The translations under genes were made by a program, and so were the position numbers. From Botrytis cinerea B05.10 (Eukaryota; Ascomycota; Leotiomycetes; Helotiales; Sclerotiniaceae), in the NCBI RefSeq assembly GCF_000143535.2, contig NC_037316.1, forward strand, positions 2,588,354-2,652,353: a stretch of DNA of 64,000 bases, written 5' to 3'. The notes under the pieces are model-generated. The model did not search any database. It saw only the letters and a list, made by a program, of their open reading frames with translations, and had not been told where the DNA came from. Shown in pieces: positions 11,599-23,000 of the stretch. The first letter of the stretch is position 1; the number at the start of each line of letters is the position of its first letter.

Positions 11599-12669
11599 CT
11601 ATATCCCACTAGCAGCAAGTATTGCCGGTTGCTCCAAGATAAAAGCAGGCCCAGCAACAACAGATTCTTCCGTAGGTGTATCCAACTCATCCGCAATAAC
11701 CGCCAAGATTATCCCCTTCAACTCCAGATCCAAAGGAAAGATTGTGCTATGAGTACTAACATCATATGGCACCGAAATGATCTGCAAGCCGTGAAAGAAA
11801 ACAGCATAATAATCTTTTCCATCTTCAAAACCTGGCATCTCCGCCCCATCACTACCATTTTCGTACACAAATGTTAAATTTCCTCCAGCAGTAACATTCT
11901 CGGGGGTTTGCAACTGGGGCAAATGTTGACTGGGAGAGGGATACGCTGGATTAGCACTTGGACACGACCCATCGATGATAAATCGATTCGTCGAGTCTAA
12001 TATTTGATTCGCATACGGAAAACTCGTATCGATAGGCCCGGCAAACGGATCCACTCCCCAAACCGAAATCAAAGCCCATGTGTTGTGACGGGTTTCCGTT
12101 TCTCCGATTCCCATCAGGGCGCCCTTCGTTACATTCATATTTGCTTGCTGTACGAGGCCCGTCGCAAAAGCCATACTTGACACTTCAATCAATACTTGCA
12201 GCGCCAGGAATTCCGCGGCGGTGCTCCAGCCAAAATCGTAGCTGCATGCGCCTGGTTTAATTGATGTATTGGATATGGAGTCCTGGAAGATTCGGAGATG
12301 TCCAGCTTCATTATCGCGGATTTCTTGAATACGATCGTAGGTGGTGTTTTGAAATCCGATGGATGTGAATGATGTAGTGTTGAGAGCTTCGACGGCTTGT
12401 TGATAGAAGGAGAATACTGCCCATTCTGCTCCTAGAAGGTTCTGAAAGAGAAGATCATCAGGTCCGGGTGGACCGCTTTCCGTTGGTAAAATCGGGGATG
12501 TAGAATTCGCTGGAAATGGCGCTGTTTTGCCCCGATATGAACTGTAGTAGTTGGTTTCACTGGGTATAGGACCGCTGGACGGTTCTGAAATGTTGAGAGA
12601 TTCTGGGAGAGCAGCCGACAGGCTTGTAGGAGCTAAGATAGACAAGAAGAAAAATTTGGATTGCATCAT
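11599..12669 (-). CDS. Rds1-type secreted ferritin-like domain protein
   Basis: A single-exon frame of 356 residues starts MMQSKFFFLSILAP. A hydrophobic N-terminal signal peptide probably ends after LSAALP. A Ser/Pro/Asn-rich linker with N-glycosylation sites follows. The ferritin-like four-helix region spans about residues 70-230: LLGAEWAVFSFYQQAVEAL, then IQEIRDNEAGHLRIFQD, EFLALQVLIEVSSMAFATG, and IGETETRHNTWALISVWG. The two E-x2-H pairs (NEAGH, ETRH) and helix glutamates match the di-metal ligand pattern of this superfamily. Homologues are annotated after fission yeast Rds1, a stress- and nutrient-responsive protein. The biochemical function is not established. The C-terminal 100 residues form an extra domain of unknown role. 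Many Asn-x-Ser/Thr sites fit an extracellular or wall location. Confidence 0.8.
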   Translation of the reverse strand: MMQSKFFFLSILAPTSLSAALPESLNISEPSSGPIPSETNYYSSYRGKTAPFPANSTSPILPTESGPPGPDDLLFQNLLGAEWAVFSFYQQAVEALNTTSFTSIGFQNTTYDRIQEIRDNEAGHLRIFQDSISNTSIKPGACSYDFGWSTAAEFLALQVLIEVSSMAFATGLVQQANMNVTKGALMGIGETETRHNTWALISVWGVDPFAGPIDTSFPYANQILDSTNRFIIDGSCPSANPAYPSPSQHLPQLQTPENVTAGGNLTFVYENGSDGAEMPGFEDGKDYYAVFFHGLQIISVPYDVSTHSTIFPLDLELKGIILAVIADELDTPTEESVVAGPAFILEQPAILAASGI

Positions 12670-13666
12670 GAAAAGCTATAAGTTAAAAGTGTAGTGAACA
12701 GAATGACTTTGGTATGAGTGATTCAGTTGAAGTAATGAGAAAAGGTGAGATCAAACTTCAACATCAAGCGAAAGAACCCTTTTTATATATACTCAAACAC
12801 CCAAGTGCTGACAGGCCTCAAACTAAATCATCATTCTGAGTATTCATTGACAGATTACCTCAGTCTCGTCATCGTCGTCAATTCGCTTGCTTACCTCCAC
12901 CAATATCCCTCCCTCCTCCCAACCTCGTATCAATAACATACCACAAACTACAATATTCGTAGTCTACGAAGAAATTACCCAATTCAGCATCTACGAAGAC
13001 CTACTCCCCAAAAAACAAACATGTACCAATACATGTAAGCAATCCAATCCGACATGAAATCGCATATTATATCTGTACACGCATTCAATTACCTCTCATC
13101 ACCAAAAGGTCACATGAACCGCGACCACGTTACCGCTTCGGGTAATAGATGAGTTGTTAGCAGCTCGTAGCGTCAAAGCCGCACCGCTTGTAATTAAAGT
13201 TCTGCACGGAGTGACATACATTTAGTTGCATGCCACAATGAGGTGAGGCGAGCCTAAGTTTGTGAATGTAGTGAAAAACTTTTGTGCCATGTCTGAAATG
13301 GGGATATTTTAACTCAAGGGTACACAAAATAAGACCTACCAAGGGATGGGAGCAAATCATACCATGCAACGTAAAATTATATTTCGGATAAAAGGTGGTG
13401 TATTGGAAATTATGGGCGTAAATTGTATGTTTTATGTCATTTATCTCGTATCATATCAATCAACTAAAAGAGTATCCGCTAGCAAACAAACACAATACAG
13501 CAAAACAGAAAGGAAATTTGATACATCTCAGGCCCATACCAAAATGATAACCTTTCCTCACGTCTTTTTTTTGGTATAAAGTCACGTACGCCCACCCACC
13601 AGCCAAACCTATCTCATTATTCATTAGACGATCTTCACTAAAGCCTCCCAATTGCGATGTATTCAA
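12670..13666. other. Intergenic region, no gene seen
   Basis: This 1-kb stretch lies between two minus-strand genes: upstream of the Rds1-like gene and downstream of the KDEL protein gene. The first 300 bp are rich in C and A and look like a fungal leader or promoter. No gene, tRNA or repeat was seen. Confidence 0.45.
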
Positions 13667-16600
13667 TCACAATTCATCCTTTTTTCCACCAACAGCTTGA
13701 GTGGCCTCTCCAACAACACTCCCCACACTGCTAGCCATTTGCTCAACACCTTCACTCGCTCTACTAAGAGCCTCATTTCCACCTTCTCCAACTGATGATG
13801 CGAACTCTGTTAGCTTAGCCCGTGCGGACTCGACTGCTGCATTTAATCTTGATTGCGCACTCTCTACAGCCCCTTGTTCATGGCCATAGATAGCTTCCGA
13901 AACTTTAGCTTGCGCAGCTGAATAGGATTCTGCAGCCGCGGAGGTAGCAGATGAATAGTTCTCTGCTATGGCCTGAGTTGCTGAATCATAAGTGCCAGTG
14001 GGCGTTCCGTAGATTGCTTCTGAGATTGCCTTTTGGGCGGAGGCAGCGGCGTTGGAAATTGAAAGTTGAGCTTGATCTGCATATCCTAATTTTGTACCAT
14101 ATATGCCTTCGCTCGCGGCGCTAGAGGCTGAAGCATAAGCAGAGGCAGCTGCCTCGGTAGCTTTTTCATAAGCTCCCTTCCCGGTACCATAGTACTGAAC
14201 ACTAGCAGCTTCAACAGCCTCGTTGAGGTGAAGGGAAACAGCATCAAGAATTTCCTCAATTGCAGGAGGGGGGGTGAACATCGAGTTAGCAACCGAACTA
14301 GCTGATGCGTAAGCTTGACTTGCGTAAGATGACGCAGAAGAAACTGCATCGCCTGCACCCGTGTAGTATGCGGAACTCAATCGACTATAGACGCTTTCGG
14401 TGAAATCAGGTTCTTTTCCAACAACCAGTTCATTGATAAGCGATTGCACAGCCGAATATTGAGACGCCGCACCGTCTGTAGCTTGTGCAGCGTATTGTTG
14501 TACATTTGAGAGAAAATTGCCTGTAACAAAATATGGAGTGGGGGATCCATATACTTGATGACTGGCTTTCGTGATAAGAGCTTCCCAGTTTTCGCTAGCG
14601 ACAGAAGCAAGAGATTCAGGAAGTGGTGTTGCACTGCTAGAAGTGACCGCATTCATTTTTTGAGATATTTCGGAAGAAAGACTAGCGTAACTCGCGGAAG
14701 CTTGAGATGATGCCTCGGCAAAACGAGAAGACGCAAGATCAGTAAACTTTGCAGCGGGAACAGCATCACTGGCAACATTGGATAGTCCTTCAATGACTTT
14801 ATCAAGTCCTGCTTGGGCCTTTGCGACAGCACTGGAGTACTCTTGTGAAGCTCGAGACAGAGCTGCTTCGTAGGCTGGTGTAGAAGTTCCGACAATGCTG
14901 GCGCTGGCTTTGTCATACATACTCACGTGAAACGGCGTCTGGGTTGGCATGACAGCAGAAGATGCCGCCTCGAGAAACTCGGAATATCGAACGTGGGCTA
15001 GACCAATACCGGCATAGTATTGATTTTGAGCTTGAGAGAGTAGTTGTTGGGCCGCAGGGGTAGGTGCGGGTCCAATGTGTTTCTTGGCAGCATCATATTG
15101 AGAGGAAGCAGCTTTGAGGCCCTCTGAGAGTCTTGATGCGGCTACTGATTGTATTGATTCTATGGCACCGGTGGGAACACCATATACAGCGGTTGATGCG
15201 CCAGAAAGTGCAACCTGAAGTCTGGAACTAGCTGCATTGACGGCATCGGTGTAAGCAGATTCAACAGAACTAAACATTTCTTGGTGAACCGGCTTTGCAG
15301 TTCCCGAAACCTGGGCCGAGACAACAGATCTTGCTTGTAAGTAGTGATCTGATGCCCTTGACAATGCGTCGCTGTAGACAGACTTAGCCGAACTTGAGGC
15401 GGAATCCAGCCATGGTGCAGGCGTGCCATAAATGATGGAGCTTGCGCTATTCAATGTCAGTGGATTTGAGAATAAAAGCGAGTAGTAATTGAAAAACTTA
15501 CGCAGCAACGGCATCAGCATAACGGTTTGTGGCAACACTAGCAACACTTTCACCAGTCCCTTGTTGTGTTCCATAGAGAACCGAACTCGCGGCAGACAAA
15601 GCACTAGAATATTGCTCGGCAGCAAGCTTGGTTACACGCTCCACAGATCCTTGTGTACTAGTAGGTCTCAACAATGCTTCACTGACTGCTCTTGTCATGT
15701 CACCGAATTGATCCCCAGCCACGCTTGCCATACTTTGTATCTTCTCACTGTAAGTTTCCTCATCAGAGTCATCAATGACATCATCAAAGATAATTTGTCG
15801 TGCCTCAACGTGAGCAGCCATTGCTCCACCCCAAACTTTCTTGGATGCTGTACTCGAGGCGACTGAGGCAGATGAGCCGAGGGAGCTAGTAGCATCCGTT
15901 GCACTCTTTGATAGCGAGCTGGCAATGGACGATGATGCGGACTCAAGAGATTTGGATACCGTTGAAGCTTCATCAGAAATTACACTGCTGACGGATGATA
16001 TCGATGAACTTGCAGCACCGGAAAGACTGGACGCAGAACTGGAAATAGCAGATCCTGCAGATTGGACACTGCTTGAAGCTTGGCTAACAACTCCCGGTTG
16101 CTCGCCAATAACAGATGATGATACTTGTTGCGAAATACTTCCGACTTTTTCCCCAATAACAGAGCTAACACTTTCAATACTTCCTTGAGGTGTGCCAATA
16201 ACACTAGAAGAGAGAGACGAAGCTGCCTGACTAGCTACCGATGAGACAGATTCTAGAGTTCCTTGTGTAGTGCTTGCCATAGCTTCAGTGGCCTCGTTGA
16301 TCTTTTGCATGACCTTTTGGCCAGCGACTTCAACTGCCGGTGGCACAAATTTAGTGCTGAAATCTTCGCTGGAATCGCCGACTGATATCTTCCATTTACC
16401 AGTTTCCTTGATGCGAGATAATTCAGCTGCTGCATCTCCAGCAAGACCCATTGCTCTACTCTCCACGTCTTCCGAGGCTGCTCGAGCTTTCGCGAGACCC
16501 GGATGATCAGTGACGACCTTTTCAACATCAAGTCGCCATTCTTCAAATTTACTCTTCAACGCATGGTACTTCGTCCAATCCTTATGGGTAATTCCGTCGG

Positions 16601-18172
16601 TCCAGGCCCATCGCATTCCAATTTCTTGCAAACCCAAATCCCGTATATGATCAATGATGTCAAACGTATCTTTGACCGACTTCCCGATAAGTGAATTAGT
16701 CTCCGAATCAAAGCTTTGTCGCCAAGCTCGGACGGCCTGGGCTTTTTCCTTGATTGCAACTCCTGCTTTTCGAACAGCAGTGTTGAGTGACTCTTCAGAT
16801 TCTTCGGTGTCTTTCTTGGCGTTGACGATTGAAATTATAGTTGACTTGAGCGACTCGAGATTTGACTTGATAGCCTCCTCCAATTCGATGAGTAGTGCAG
16901 ATCCCACTTTGTTGGCTTGATTTTGAATCAATCTCTCGGTGATCTCAGTCACTCTCTCATCGATTTCGTCGGAACCCTCATCTGCCGCTTTGGAGAACTT
17001 TTCTTGCCAGGTTGTTAGGTCTTTCGCAACGACGTTTCGAGCATTATCTCTAATCTCATCTTCACTTAAAGGGGTCTTTTCTGGTGATTCGGTGGAGGAA
17101 GAAGAAACTGACGGAGAAATGGAGGTCGAGGATGCACTTGAAGCGTGTGCGGATGACAGGGACGAAGATATTGATGAAAATGTAGAAGAGGCAAAGGAAG
17201 CAGACGAGGAACTGAATCTGCGTAAGCTAAAATCTAATAGATACATCTAACTGACTCACGAATCAACACTGTCTACCACAGCCTGTAATTTTTTGCCATC
17301 CCTATATCTACCTAGTCTCTCTCCAATTCGTACTAACTGTGGTTCTACGTTTTCACCATACAAGATTCTCAATTTGGGCCAGACCTTTCTATCCAAAAAT
17401 ACCCCAGTCGAAGCGAAGGCCCACTTTGTATATGGAATTCCAGTGCCTACGACAAACTCATTTGCGTATCCATAACCCTGCAGGGCATATGGCTGTACAA
17501 TATTGAAAGTTGGAACGATGTGTTCATGATACGTCTGCACAGCATTTGCTTTGGCCAGATCAAAATATGGCCCGCTTGTAGCAGTGACTTTGTTCCAATG
17601 TGGAGCCAATGTTTGATCGTATTTTGCCTTTGCAAGACTCTGATATTTTGAAACCTCTGGTTGTAAAGTTTTTTCCCATTGTGCTTGGCCATATGCTTGT
17701 ACTTGTGCCACTCTTGGAGCACCATATTTCATGCCAAGAGCAGTTACCGGTGCAATAATTTTCTGGTCGACGGAATTATAATAAGGCTTTGCAGCATTCA
17801 CATAAGGTGCGGCATATGAATTATAATATGGTTCGAGATGAGGCACCAATACAGATCGTAGTTGAAAATATGGTTTGCAGATTTGAGGAGAGGCATCTGT
17901 AACGAGGTCGAGGCTCGCAGGACATCGTAGGAATATCGTAATTATCGAGTACCATGTCAAGATTCTAAAGCTTCATTAGTAATTGATAACGGCATGCAAA
18001 GCAATGGGTGTATAGCATACCGTGTAATGGTACCGAAACCGAAGAATCCGGAGCTCTTCTTCTTGATCTTCTTTTCACTCTTTGTCGCCGGCAAAGTGGG
18101 AACCACCGTGGCGTGGCCGTTTAAACCATTTTGTTTGGCTTGCACCACCTTCCCGTTACTACCTGCTGCCAT
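13667..18172 (-). CDS. 1450-residue membrane-anchored repeat protein with C-terminal KDEL ER-retention signal
   Basis: There are four exons: 18021-18172, 17260-17964, 15502-17217 and 13667-15446. The introns are 56, 42 and 55 nt (donors GTATGC, GTGAGT, GTAAGT), and every junction keeps phase 2. The middle acceptor, GCAG, is the least certain. The N-terminus is basic (KSEKKIKKKSSGFFGFG) and is followed by one hydrophobic segment, ILTWYSIITIFLRCP. Next come a Tyr/Pro-rich stretch with PYYNSY and AKPYY units, a Ser-rich linker, and a charged helical region to about residue 595. The C-terminal 850 residues are Ala/Ser-rich amphipathic repeats punctuated by IYGTP/VYGVP/VIGTP motifs. The chain ends GGKKDEL. 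Basic residues before a single anchor plus a lumenal KDEL fit a type II ER protein. The repeats recall LEA or apolipoprotein-like lipid-binding helices. No enzymatic domain is recognised. Confidence 0.8.
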
Positions 18173-20075
18173 CTTCTTCTACAGCATGTAGATTTTGTCG
18201 AAAACCCTTCGTTACTATCAATGTGATAAATTTTTGGTGATTGGTGAAGGGTTTTCTCAAGGTGGTAGAAATGTAACAATGATATAAGCAGCAGTAAAGT
18301 GGGAGAGCTTGCCGAAAAAGAAATGGTGGTGGTGGTGGTGGTGATTGCCCTCTAGATTTAACTGGAACCCAAAAAACACAAAGTAGGATTTCCAAGATCT
18401 GATGTGTGCCAAGATTTATTTCTTTCGCTATCTGCAACGGATTGATGACGACAAAACAAAGGTGGTGAAAGAAGGAAGAGAGAAGAGAGAGCGGAGGAGG
18501 CGTGGAAAGTTATATGGGTTGTTTTCTTGAATATTTGTATGAATGATAGAAATGGACCGGATTTATTGCAATTGTTGGTTGCTAGTTGTTCTGTTGGTGC
18601 GAGTTGGAAACGTTGCTTATGTTTTACTCTCAACGCGATTCTCAATGCTGTACAGGTTGCTGCCAGGGAGGCATGTACCTGTCCTGTGTTTGTTTATCGA
18701 CCGAAGCTATCAACTATCAGATGTCAAAATTGGTCGTCTTCTTTCTACTGAAGTCTTTTGGACCCTACGCCCGTACCGAAGTCTAGTGTCCGAGACTAAT
18801 AAGAAACGCTCGATCCTGATTAGCTGGCCAGGTTCATAGGAGGAGGAGAAGGTTGAAAACATGGACCACTGTCTCCCTCCTTGGTACTCTGTCGTCATAT
18901 AGTAAGCACGGCTAGCTAGTTGATCAAAAAGCATACTTGGAAGCAGAGCAGCAGAACGTGTATGAATGAATACCCAGGTAGCGAGTAGATGTCGCGAGTA
19001 GATCTTGACCAAAGATCAAAGACCAACCCACCCTGCAATAAAATAGATAGATCACCAGAAGTAGGGAACATGCACTCAGTCTCGAAGGTCTGCACGTGAC
19101 ACATTTCCCTCGCCGTCATGTTCGAGATCATGGTGAAGATGCAAAGGGACAACAACTCAAACAGCCCACTGTGCTTCCAGCATGATATTTAAACCTCTAG
19201 ATGGTAGATACCTACCCAGTACACATGTCCTTCGTTCCCAAATAGTCTGCCTCCACGGCAGTGGCTCCCAGAGGGCCAGCGGAGCGTCATTGATTAATTG
19301 ATTAACGATGTGGTCTTTTATACTTCGGGAACAACCATAGATCAACCCCCTTCTTTAAAATGCTTGTTTCTCTCTAGATGAACTCTCTTCCCCTCTACTG
19401 GAGTGCTGTACTCGAGAAACAAAGCAGGAAAGACTCGGTTTGAGAGCACCTCGACTACATAATTGTTAAAATCACCTGGCACGTGCCTGGACCTTAGGAG
19501 GTAGACACGATCTAGACAGTGTAGGGCTGGGCTGTGTTTGTTATTAATCCACCAGTCCTCTTTTCTAGCTTGCTGATTAATCACTTCCACACCCAATTTG
19601 TCCGTGAACCCGGGAACCTTCATTCATAATCATCGATAGTTACTCGAGAAAGTACCCAGGTACTCAGTACGTACTTGACGATTTTCACACCCACTATTTT
19701 ATATTGATCTCTTTTTTAAAAAACATCATCATAATAAATAGAGCCTTTTGTAATCCCATCTACTTGATTCCCTTCCCTTCCTCTTCTCTTTGATATCCCC
19801 TTTCACTACTCCCTCACTCCTTCAATTAAGTCGTGCATTAACTCCGACAATCATTACCATCAACCCGACCATCCACCAACAACTACATCACGGCACGACG
19901 CCACACTTCGAGGGAACATCCGAATCTCCATGCTATTTCGAAATTTCTAGCTTAAAGGCATTGACTGCTTTCCACGCATTTCACTCTTCGAGCTTTGGAC
20001 TCTATCCGCCCTTTCGATAAATCTCTTCTCTTCTCGACCTCCCGTTCTTCCGACCTTGCCCACGTTCCTTTCAAT
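18173..20075. other. Divergent promoter region with a GGT microsatellite and a pyrimidine-rich leader
   Basis: This 1.9-kb stretch lies between the divergent KDEL-protein gene and the Doa10-type gene. It contains a short (GGT)n run at about 18324-18344. A CT-rich tract at about 19745-19830, followed by a CA-rich tract, looks like a fungal promoter and leader before the 20076 ATG. Open frames here start at non-ATG codons or lack protein-like composition. No gene is supported. Confidence 0.5.
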
Positions 20076-23000
20076 ATGTCTACACCGGGAGCCATCTCCA
20101 CGCATAACAGCAACCCCGCGCCAGATGTCATGAACGATCCTCAATATGCGACCAATACAACAAATGGGGTGGACGATAATGGCGATCCAGATACTTGCAG
20201 GATATGTAGAGCGGAGGCTACGGAGACGGAACCTCTATTCTATCCTTGCAAATGTAGTGGAAGTATCAAGTTCGTTCATCAAGATTGCTTAATGGAGTGG
20301 CTATCGCATTCGCAGAAGAAACACTGCGAACTCTGTAAAACGCCTTTTCGATTCACGAAGCTATACTCGCCCAACATGCCCCAGTCATTGCCCACTCGAG
20401 TTTTCTTAAAACACTTTGCCTTTCATGCCATCAAGAATATGGCTACGTATTTAAGGTTTGGCCTGGTGATATTGGTTTGGCTGATTAGTTTGCCATTCTT
20501 CATTCGACAAGTCTGGCGATTTTTATTTTGGTTTAGTGATGGAGGTACACCAGCCCGAATTTTGATAACCAATTCCAGACAGAATGACACCGCTTCAGAA
20601 GGATTGGAAATTTCTCGTGGGGTTGTGAATTCAACTTGGGGTGGGATGGCTTCGGAACAGATTACACCTCTCAATGCTAGTCAAACTTCACCTGCTGGAA
20701 TCGGAGGATTTATGGAGATGCTTATGGGTATCATAATGCCTGTCTTTCAAACACTCAATACTAGTGGTTCGGACCCTCTCGCAGCTGGTTTCTTCATGTC
20801 TCTTTATTATGGATTTGGACTAACATATGCGACACCTTCAGATGGCTCGACGAACACTACGGGAAGTATCACGACAGCCTCCCCGTCCGGAAGTCAGGGA
20901 CATTCGCTTCTCAGTGATGTCTCTTTCTTAAGTAATGGAACTAGGTTCCCTTGGCTGAATCAAGCCATTCTTGATACTGCCGAGGGTTTCATCATAATTC
21001 TAGTGATTGTGATTACATTTATTCTTGTCTTCTTGATACGGGAATGGGTGGTTCAACAACAACCCGTAATCAATATGGGTGCGGCATTTAATGCGGATGT
21101 AGTTGCCGCTGGCGCAATCCCTCAAGAAGACTTGCCGATTGACGTTCATGAGCTTCAAGAACGAATGGAGGAACGAATTCGAATCATTCAGAGAGAACGT
21201 CTAGCGGAAGCTCGGGGTCTTAACGCTGGACCCGGTGCTCAGCTGGATATGCCTATGCCTATGGAGATACGCAATCCAAATCGCCCTCCCCCTCTATTCG
21301 ATCTCAATCGTGAACTGACCCCAGAAGCCGAGCTTGAAGATTTTGGAACCGTACCGGAAACCCTCGACCAGCAGCAGAATCCTGATGATCCAGAAGTTCA
21401 GCTCACTGATCAATTCTCGGTTATATGGCGACGAGCCGGAGGAGACCCTAGAGAAGTATTGAACATAATAGATCAAGAAAATCTCGGAGATCGAATGAAA
21501 TATTGGGTTGATGCCATGAATTTACGGTTGCAAAATGGAAATTCTCACCATGCCGAACTGGCCAGTGGCAGTAGGATCCCAATGCTATCAGATTTACCTC
21601 AACCCACCAACATGAGCCATTCAGTCGAATTCAGCAAGGCTAATGGGGCGGACAAAAGCAGTACCAGCTCTGACAGTTGGGAGGAAGTACCGGAATCTCT
21701 CCAACTCGAAAACAAAAACAATTCGACGTTCGATGGAGAACCTAGCCAGAGCTCGAAGCGAGCTTCAACCAATGGTGATATAGAGGAAGAATCGCACATG
21801 GCATCGGAATTGTGCCTGAAGGAGAAGAGTTCTTACGCGAACGATTTAGACGAAACGAATAATAAATACCCCATGATTTCAGGTGGACGAACTCCTGCAA
21901 TCCATAATCGAGAACCACACCCCCTTCCATTGTCTCAAAATAGACCTAGGGCTACGTCAGATGTCCCTCATTATCGAGACAAATCGCCATTAGGTCGAAA
22001 CAACTGGGCCTTCTCTGATCTTCCAGACGAGGACTTTTCTGACCCAAATCTCAGCTTGTTTCAAGAAAACAAAAATCCGAATGAAGAGGAAATGGTTTCT
22101 ATGGCTCGAAAGGCAGTTGAAGATTTAGATTTGCACCATGGTGTGACATCGGATTCAAGTGGTGGCCAAGACAATCCGCAATCATCTTTGTACGCTGGGA
22201 ACGATCATGGCCGCGAAAATGACGATGAGCGCCTCGAGATAGTCGGCGAGGATGGCGTAACTCGCACCACTAGAAATTGTGAAGAAGTCTCTGAAAATAA
22301 TCCTATTTCAGAAGATGAAGACGAAAATGAAACCCCTTTTGATGAAACGGAGCAAAATCCTTTTGCTCCAGACACGCCTCTCCCACCCCAACGCGAACCC
22401 ATTCTACCGCCTCGTCAGCCAGCAGAACCAGAAGGACTCGCTGGAAATGTCGCGAATTGGTTATGGGGCAGACCCGACGATGCTGTACCGGAGGAAGATC
22501 TCGGTGTGAATGATGAGCACATAATTGAGGATATGGCTGCTGAAGCCCCATTTTTCCCTGTTGCACAAGCTCACCGGGATGCTTTTGATCACGGGAATGA
22601 GGGTGTTGGAGATGTTGAAGTACGCGAGGCTGCCATTGCCCCAGCGTTAGATCCCGAAGCAGATATTGAAGACGCTGAAGATTTTGATGGTATTATGGAG
22701 CTTGTTGGTATGCGAGGGCCATTGTTTGGTCTCGTTCAGAACGCCATCTTTAGTGCTTTCCTTCTTGGAATTACCATAGGGATTGTTATTTGGATTCCAT
22801 ATAATATTGGCCGGATATCCATCCTTCTCTTGGCAAACCCGGGACCAGCATTTAAGCTTCCCCTTCGATTCATCTTTGGGGTTGCAGCTTTTGTGCAAGA
22901 CACTGCCTTAGTAATATTGGGGTTATCATATTATTGTTTCACTGCTGTCGCTCAAATTCCTTTGCGATTGTTGACTTTTTCTAGCTCACAAGGAGGAAAT

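Noticed and set aside
15841..17250. Plus-strand open frames opposite the KDEL protein gene
   Set aside because: They are antisense shadows of its Ser/Ala/Glu-rich coding sequence; the minus strand gives a continuous spliced protein.
19790..20020. Possible upstream ORF before the Doa10-type gene
   Set aside because: It begins with TTG rather than ATG and lies in the CT/CA-rich leader.
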